Source: Spirochaetaceae bacterium
GTDB lineage: Bacteria > Spirochaetota > Spirochaetia > DSM-2461
Length of the DNA: 12,334 bases
Direction: 5' to 3'
Assembly: GCA_003246505.1 (NCBI GenBank)
Contig: QKAI01000338.1
Span: forward strand, 1-12,334
The notes under the pieces are model-generated. The model was not told where the DNA came from and made no database searches. It saw nothing but the letters and a program-made list of their open reading frames with translations. The translations under genes were made by a program, and so were the position numbers. Positions 7,728-12,334 of the stretch are shown one piece after another; position 1 is the first letter of the stretch, and each line of letters begins with the position of its first letter.

Positions 7728-9149
7728 ATGGAAAAGAAAGAAATTGATGAGCAGATGAGGGAACGGCACGGGAAAATCCTGCGGTCCCTGGACAAGGCCC
7801 GCACGGGAAAACATATAACGGAGAAGGAGTGGGATACGAAGATCCTGCCCAATACGCTTAAGGATGTGGCCAAAGAATTCGGTCTTCTGAAAACCTGCGA
7901 TATAGAGAATCCCGTCAACTCCGATCCGGAACTGGCGGACCGCTTTTTCAAGGCCGGATGGGAAGCGGCCCAGCGGCTGGGCTTCTACTGCCCCGATACG
8001 GAAAGCATCATCCGGGTGGACCTGGCGGAGCTGGAGAGTGAATTCAAAAAGGTTCCCTCCTCCTTTGTGGCCGGTTCCGGCGAGGGGGAGCGCACCATCA
8101 GGGCCCGTCGGCCCTCCGACGGCCATGAACCTATCTTCACGGCGCCCCTCTCCATCCAGATGGACGAGGAGCTCTACATTCCCCTTTCCCAGGGCATAGT
8201 GAGCAGTAAGCTCATCGATTTCCAGGAGGGTCCCTCCCTGGATACGGTCATGGGGAGCCCCCTCCTGGCGGACACCCCCTACGAGACCTTCGCCGGTATC
8301 TACGAATACCACCTCAGAACGGAAGCCCAGAGGAGGGCCGGCCGGAAGGGGATGGGCAACGCCCTGGTTTCCAGCGCCAGCACCCACTTCGGCTTCCTCT
8401 CCGGGTTCAACCTCTACGAGCAGCCCCAGATCGCCCTCTGCCTTAACCCGGCTTTCATGAAGATAAACTACACCACTTTCCATAAGTGCTTCGTGGCCAA
8501 CGAGCAGGGGGGGAACATCCGCTCCGAATCCCCCACCATGATAGGCGGCTATACGGGAGGGCCGGAAACCACGGCCATCGCCTCCATCGCCACGGATATC
8601 CTCCAGTTTCCCGTCTGCGGCGCCGTTCTTCCCGGCTCCCCCTCCTATGACATAAGGTATTCGGGTAACTGCGGGCGCCACGGCGTCTGGACCCAGTCCA
8701 TGGCCACCCAGGCCATCGCCCGGAACAGCAACATCATCCTCATGAAGACCATCAACCAGGTGGCCGGGCCCAGCGACGACATGTTCTTCTACGAGACCAT
8801 CGTGGGCATGACCGCCGCCTCCGCCTCGGGACAGGCCTTTACCATAAGCCCCCGTTCCGCGGGGGGCTCGAAAAAGAACCACCTCACCCCCATAGAAGCC
8901 TGGTACAACGCGGCCGTATTCAAGGGCGCCGCCGGCCTGAGCCTGGAAAAGGCCAATGAGATCTGCAGGGAAGTCATCCCCCTCTTCGAGGAACATCTGA
9001 TGAATCCTCCCAAGGGAAAGTCCTTCCGGGACCTTTTTGACATTGACACGCTCCAGCCGATTCCCGAATATAAGGAGCAGTATATGAAAATGAGAGAATT
9101 TGCCGAATCCCTGGGGATTCCCATGCCCGGTGACGGAGTGATCTGCTGA
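7728..9149 (+). CDS. MtmB-family (monomethylamine methyltransferase-like) corrinoid methyltransferase lacking pyrrolysine
   Basis: Predicted to transfer a methyl group from an N-methylated substrate to the corrinoid protein encoded just upstream. The 473 residues align along their length with methanogen MtmB as I remember it: FKAGWE, YCPDT, VAGSGEGERTIRAR, GRKGMGN, the GGYTGGPETT block, INQVAGP, ASASG and the C-terminal NPPKGKSF. In archaeal MtmB the residue two past the GRPGMG motif is pyrrolysine (UAG). Here the equivalent codon is GCC (alanine 212, at 8361-8363), and the frame has no internal UAG. A Glu at 267 before GGYTGG and a Gln at 344 in INQ appear to match active-site residues of MtmB. 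The ATG at 7728 has AGGAGA eight bases upstream; a longer reading from TTG 7695 would overlap the previous gene without need. Monomethylamine is therefore unlikely to be the substrate. The purine enzymes around it suggest an N-methylpurine, which is inference. Confidence 0.85.
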   Translation: MEKKEIDEQMRERHGKILRSLDKARTGKHITEKEWDTKILPNTLKDVAKEFGLLKTCDIENPVNSDPELADRFFKAGWEAAQRLGFYCPDTESIIRVDLAELESEFKKVPSSFVAGSGEGERTIRARRPSDGHEPIFTAPLSIQMDEELYIPLSQGIVSSKLIDFQEGPSLDTVMGSPLLADTPYETFAGIYEYHLRTEAQRRAGRKGMGNALVSSASTHFGFLSGFNLYEQPQIALCLNPAFMKINYTTFHKCFVANEQGGNIRSESPTMIGGYTGGPETTAIASIATDILQFPVCGAVLPGSPSYDIRYSGNCGRHGVWTQSMATQAIARNSNIILMKTINQVAGPSDDMFFYETIVGMTAASASGQAFTISPRSAGGSKKNHLTPIEAWYNAAVFKGAAGLSLEKANEICREVIPLFEEHLMNPPKGKSFRDLFDIDTLQPIPEYKEQYMKMREFAESLGIPMPGDGVIC

Positions 9150-9151
9150 TC

Positions 9152-11716
9152 ATGGTACGCCTGTATGTCAACGGTGAAGAGAAAACCGCGTCGGGAGATA
9201 AGAAGCTCATGGCCTATCTGCGGGAGGACCTCCGCCTGATATCCGTCAAGGACGGATGCAGCGAGGGAGCCTGCGGTGCCTGTACCGTTCTGGTGGACGG
9301 AAAGCCGGTAAAGGCCTGCGTTCAGAAACTGGAAAAGTTCGAGGGCAAGCACATTGTCACCGTGGAGGGGCTCTCCGAGCTGGAAAGGGAGACCTATGTC
9401 TACGCCTTCGGGGTTATGGGGGCCGTGCAGTGCGGCTTCTGTATTCCCGGCATGGTCATGGCGGGGAAGGCCCTTCTGGATGTGAATCCCTCTCCCACGG
9501 GAGAGGAGGTCAAGAGAGCCCTGCGCGGGAATATCTGCCGCTGTACCGGATATGTGAAGATCGAGAAGGCCATTCTACTCGCCGCGGAGATCCTGCGGGA
9601 GAACAGAACCCCCGAGCGGGGGCGCTTCACGGCGCGCATGTCCGAGGAGATGCCCCGGGTGGACGTGAGGGAGAAGGTTCTGGGCACCGGGGAGTACGTG
9701 GACGACGTGGTCCTGCCCGGCATGATCTACGCCAAGGCCCTGCGCACGGCCCATCCCCGGGCGCGGATCAACCGGATCGATCTGAGCCGGGCCCTGGAGC
9801 ATCCGGACGTGGTGAAGATACTGACCGCGGAGGATGTGCCCCACCGGAAGATGGGTCATTTGAAGAAGGACTGGGACGTGATGATCGCCGAGGGGGAGAC
9901 CACCCGCTACATAGGCGACGCCCTGGCCCTGGTGGCGACCAATCACCGGGAAACCCTGGATGAGGTCATCGCCCTCATCGGGGTGGACTATACCGTTTAC
10001 GAGCCGATTACGGATCCCCGCAAGGCCATGGAGGCGAACGCCCCCCTCATACATGAAACGGGGAACATCCTCAGCCATGAAAAGCTGGTCCGCGGCGATG
10101 CGGACAGGGTCATCGCCGAATCGAAATACAAGGTGACCCGGTCCTATTCCACCCCCTTCCAGGATCACGCCTTTCTGGACCAGGAGTGCGCCATCGCCCT
10201 TCCCGACGGGGAGGAGGGCCTCCTCCTCTATACGGCTTCCCAGTCGATTTACGACGAGCAGCGGGAGATCTGCAGCATGCTGGCGCTTCCCCCGGACAGG
10301 GTGCGGAACGTCTCGAAGCTGGTGGGCGGGGCCTTCGGAGGCAAGGAGGACATGTCCGTTCAGCACCATGCGGCGCTCATGGCCTGGCATACGAAGAAAC
10401 CGGTCAAGGTGCGTTTTTCCCGCCAGGAAAGCCTGAACTACCATACGAAGCGCCATGCTATGGAGATGGAATTCACCACCGCCTGCGACGAAGAGGGCAA
10501 TCTGACCGCCATGAAGGCTTTCATCGTTTCCGATACGGGGGCCTACGCCTCCCTGGGGGGACCGGTGATTCAGAGGGCCTGCACCCATGCGGCGGGTCCC
10601 TACAACTACCAGACTATCGATATCGAGGGTTTTGCCGTTTATACCAATAACGTGGTGGGCGGGGCCTTCAGGGGCTTCGGCGTGACCCAGAGCTGCTTCG
10701 CCATTGAGAATAACATCAACGAACTGGCGAAACTGGCGGGGTTTTCCCCCTGGGATTTCCGTTATAAAAACGCCATCCGCCCGGGGCAGGTACTGCCCAA
10801 CGGACAGATCGCCGATCCCAGCACGGCCATGGCCGAATGCCTGGAGGCGGTGAAGGATTTCTATGACTCCCACCCCTATGCGGGGCTCGCCTGCGGGCTG
10901 AAGAACAGCGGGCTGGGAATCGGGGTCGTGGATACGGGGCGCTGCCTCGTCAGCATAGAGAGGGGTAAAGCCCATATCCGAACCAGCGCCGCCTGCGTGG
11001 GGCAGGGGATGGCCACGGTCTGCACCCAGATTTTCTGCGAAACCACCGGGATAGATCCCGCACTGGTCCTTCAGGAGACCCCCGATACGAGCAGAACCCC
11101 CAATTCCGGCACCAGCACCGCCTCCCGGCAGACCGTGATAACCGGGGAAGCCACGAAAAGGGCGGCGGAAAAGCTCCGCGAAGACCTGGACAGGGGATTC
11201 ACTCTGGCCGATCTGGAAGGACGGGAGTATTTCGGGGAATTCTCCCCGGAGACCGATCCCATGGGATCGGATAAGAAGAACCCTGTCAGCCATGTCAGCT
11301 ACAGCTACAGCGCCCAGGTGGTCGCCCTTGATGAAACGGGACGACTGGAAGCGGTCAAGGCGGCCTTCGATATCGGGACGGTGGTTAATCCCATGTCCGC
11401 GGAAGGCCAGGCGGAAGGGGGCATTGTCATGGGGCTGGGTTATGCCCTGACCGAGGATATCCGTCTGAAGGATGGCATCCCCCGGGCGAAATTCGGTACC
11501 CTGGGTCTGTTCCGGGCCACCGATGTTCCGGAAATCGAAGTCGAATTCGTCCACGGGGAAGGGAAAATCCCCTTCGCCTACGGCGCGAAAGGGATAGGCG
11601 AATTGAGCTGCATCCCCTCCGCCCCGGCCTGTTCCATCGCCTATGAAAGGCTGGACGGGAGGTTGAGGACCAGGCTCCCCCTGGAAGATACTTTTTACAA
11701 GCCCGCCAAGAAATGA
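9152..11716 (+). CDS. Fused [2Fe-2S]/molybdopterin xanthine dehydrogenase-family hydroxylase
   Basis: Single-chain molybdenum hydroxylase of 854 residues. Residues 1-155 carry two [2Fe-2S] clusters: C36, C41, C44 and C56 in the plant-ferredoxin-like domain, and C94, C97, C129 and C131 in the helical domain (QCGFCIPGM, GNICRCTGY). From about 165 comes the hammerhead domain, then the molybdopterin domains with GGAFGGKED, GAFRGFGVTQ, VGQGMATV and AKGIGELS. Glu 817 in the last is the catalytic base. No FAD domain is present, as in Desulfovibrio aldehyde oxidoreductase. Size and domain order also match the selenium-dependent molybdenum hydroxylase group linked to purine use in anaerobes. Membership of that group cannot be settled here. 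The ATG lies two bases after the methyltransferase stop, so the two are almost certainly co-transcribed. Likely substrate is a purine, possibly the demethylated product. Confidence 0.9.
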   Translation: MVRLYVNGEEKTASGDKKLMAYLREDLRLISVKDGCSEGACGACTVLVDGKPVKACVQKLEKFEGKHIVTVEGLSELERETYVYAFGVMGAVQCGFCIPGMVMAGKALLDVNPSPTGEEVKRALRGNICRCTGYVKIEKAILLAAEILRENRTPERGRFTARMSEEMPRVDVREKVLGTGEYVDDVVLPGMIYAKALRTAHPRARINRIDLSRALEHPDVVKILTAEDVPHRKMGHLKKDWDVMIAEGETTRYIGDALALVATNHRETLDEVIALIGVDYTVYEPITDPRKAMEANAPLIHETGNILSHEKLVRGDADRVIAESKYKVTRSYSTPFQDHAFLDQECAIALPDGEEGLLLYTASQSIYDEQREICSMLALPPDRVRNVSKLVGGAFGGKEDMSVQHHAALMAWHTKKPVKVRFSRQESLNYHTKRHAMEMEFTTACDEEGNLTAMKAFIVSDTGAYASLGGPVIQRACTHAAGPYNYQTIDIEGFAVYTNNVVGGAFRGFGVTQSCFAIENNINELAKLAGFSPWDFRYKNAIRPGQVLPNGQIADPSTAMAECLEAVKDFYDSHPYAGLACGLKNSGLGIGVVDTGRCLVSIERGKAHIRTSAACVGQGMATVCTQIFCETTGIDPALVLQETPDTSRTPNSGTSTASRQTVITGEATKRAAEKLREDLDRGFTLADLEGREYFGEFSPETDPMGSDKKNPVSHVSYSYSAQVVALDETGRLEAVKAAFDIGTVVNPMSAEGQAEGGIVMGLGYALTEDIRLKDGIPRAKFGTLGLFRATDVPEIEVEFVHGEGKIPFAYGAKGIGELSCIPSAPACSIAYERLDGRLRTRLPLEDTFYKPAKK

Positions 11717-11741
11717 AGCATTACCGGGAAGGGAGGATATC

Positions 11742-12218
11742 GTGAGCGGAGAGATTGAATTCATATTGAACGGGGAGACGGTTTCCGCTTCCCGACCCGC
11801 CGGGGAGAGGCTGCTCGATGTGCTCCGCGATGATTTCGGACTGACCGGGGTCAAATGCGGCTGCGGGGAGGGCGAGTGCGGTGCCTGCAGCGTTCTCATG
11901 GAGGGCAAACTGGTCAACTCCTGCATGGTGGCCCTGGGCAACGCCCGGGGGAAAACGGTGGTGACCATAGAGGGATATACCCAGACGGAACGGTTCGAAG
12001 TGGTCCAACGGGCCTTCGACAGGGCCGGAGCGGTCCAGTGCGGCTTCTGCACCCCCGGGATGATTCTGGCCTCGGAAGCCCTGCTTTCGGAGAATCCCCG
12101 CCCCACGGAGGAGGAGATCCGGGAGGGCCTCTCGGGGAATCTTTGCCGCTGCACCGGGTATAACATGATAGTGGATGCGGTCTCCCGGGCCGCGGAAGAG
12201 GGGAAGGGATTATGGTAG
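11742..12218 (+). CDS. xdhC: Xanthine dehydrogenase [2Fe-2S] iron-sulfur subunit
   Basis: Small electron-transfer subunit of 158 residues. Ferredoxin-like cluster ligands are C41, C46, C49 and C61 (CGEGECGAC). The second cluster uses C100, C103, C135 and C137 (QCGFCTPGM, GNLCRCTGY). An additional cysteine at 39 precedes the first ligand. The GTG start has a strong AAGGGAGG site at 11729-11736, five bases away. It is a separate protein, unlike the preceding gene in which the same domain is fused. It therefore belongs to a second, three-subunit enzyme with the FAD subunit that overlaps its end. Its molybdenum partner is either the stand-alone subunit at 1437-3539 or a gene beyond the right edge. 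Confidence 0.93.
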   Translation: MSGEIEFILNGETVSASRPAGERLLDVLRDDFGLTGVKCGCGEGECGACSVLMEGKLVNSCMVALGNARGKTVVTIEGYTQTERFEVVQRAFDRAGAVQCGFCTPGMILASEALLSENPRPTEEEIREGLSGNLCRCTGYNMIVDAVSRAAEEGKGLW

Positions 12219-12334
12219 ACGCCTACTTTCCCCGGACCCTGAGGGAAGCTCTGGAGATCAGAAAGGACCGCCCGGTCATCCCCTATGGGGGGGGAACCGA
12301 TCTCATGGTAAGGGAGGGGCACGACAAACCCTTT
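12212..12334 (+). CDS. xdhB: Xanthine dehydrogenase FAD-binding subunit, N-terminal fragment cut by the window edge
   Basis: Only the first 41 codons are present; the frame is open to the right edge. The segment begins MVDAYFPRTLREALEI and contains PYGGGTDLMV, the FAD-pyrophosphate-binding loop of the molybdopterin dehydrogenase flavin domain (CoxM/XdhB family). The ATG at 12212 overlaps the stop of the iron-sulfur subunit gene by seven bases, so translation is probably coupled. The subunit would pass electrons from the [2Fe-2S] clusters to NAD+ or another acceptor. The fragment is short, but motif and gene order make the call sound. Confidence 0.85.
   Translation, partial: MVDAYFPRTLREALEIRKDRPVIPYGGGTDLMVREGHDKPF

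Noticed and set aside
8361..8363. Possible pyrrolysine codon in the MtmB-like gene
   Set aside because: The codon at the expected position is GCC, and no in-frame TAG interrupts the gene.
1437..11716. The two molybdopterin-domain genes as a recent duplication
   Set aside because: They share only family motifs such as GGAFGGKE and GAFRGFG; the rest of the sequence differs widely, so these are old paralogues.
9575..12322. Very long minus-strand open frame of 915 codons, plus similar ones at 4967-6796 and 2118-3494
   Set aside because: Each lies opposite a strongly conserved plus-strand enzyme gene. The translations are rich in Gly, His and Pro without family motifs, as expected from the antisense of GC-rich codons.

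Overview
This window is a dense, GC-rich, entirely plus-strand catabolic cluster from an anaerobic or facultatively anaerobic bacterium. There are nine complete genes and one truncated at the right edge, with short gaps or overlaps and no mobile element, RNA gene or CRISPR array that I can see. The lineage is not fixed by the sequence. Corrinoid methyl-transfer proteins beside molybdenum hydroxylases fit anaerobes such as spirochaetes, Firmicutes or deltaproteobacteria, but this is only a guess.

Layout. The left part (18-6250) holds three different COG0402 amidohydrolases and one molybdenum subunit. In order they are an 8-oxoguanine deaminase-like enzyme, a xanthine dehydrogenase-type molybdopterin subunit, an amidohydrolase of unassigned substrate, and a guanine deaminase. 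A TetR/AcrR-family regulator follows directly (6251-6862). A 174-base intergenic region (6863-7036) carries a perfect 18-base palindrome and a second imperfect copy of it. These are the likely operators for the regulator.

The right part (7037-12334) begins with a corrinoid protein (DxHxxG motif) and a homologue of monomethylamine methyltransferase MtmB. The residue that is pyrrolysine in methanogen MtmB is an ordinary alanine here. Next comes a fused [2Fe-2S]/molybdopterin hydroxylase with no flavin domain, then a separate [2Fe-2S] subunit and the start of an FAD-binding subunit of a three-subunit xanthine dehydrogenase.

How the genes may work together. Deaminases and molybdenum hydroxylases together convert aminopurines to xanthine and urate. 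The unusual part is a substrate-specific methyltransferase/corrinoid pair placed behind the regulator's operators and among purine enzymes. My working hypothesis is a corrinoid-dependent N-demethylation module that feeds a purine-degradation pathway, for example for methylated guanines or methylxanthines, with the methyl group passed to one-carbon metabolism. The substrate is inference. What the sequence shows directly is the gene context, the MtmB-type fold signature and the missing pyrrolysine.
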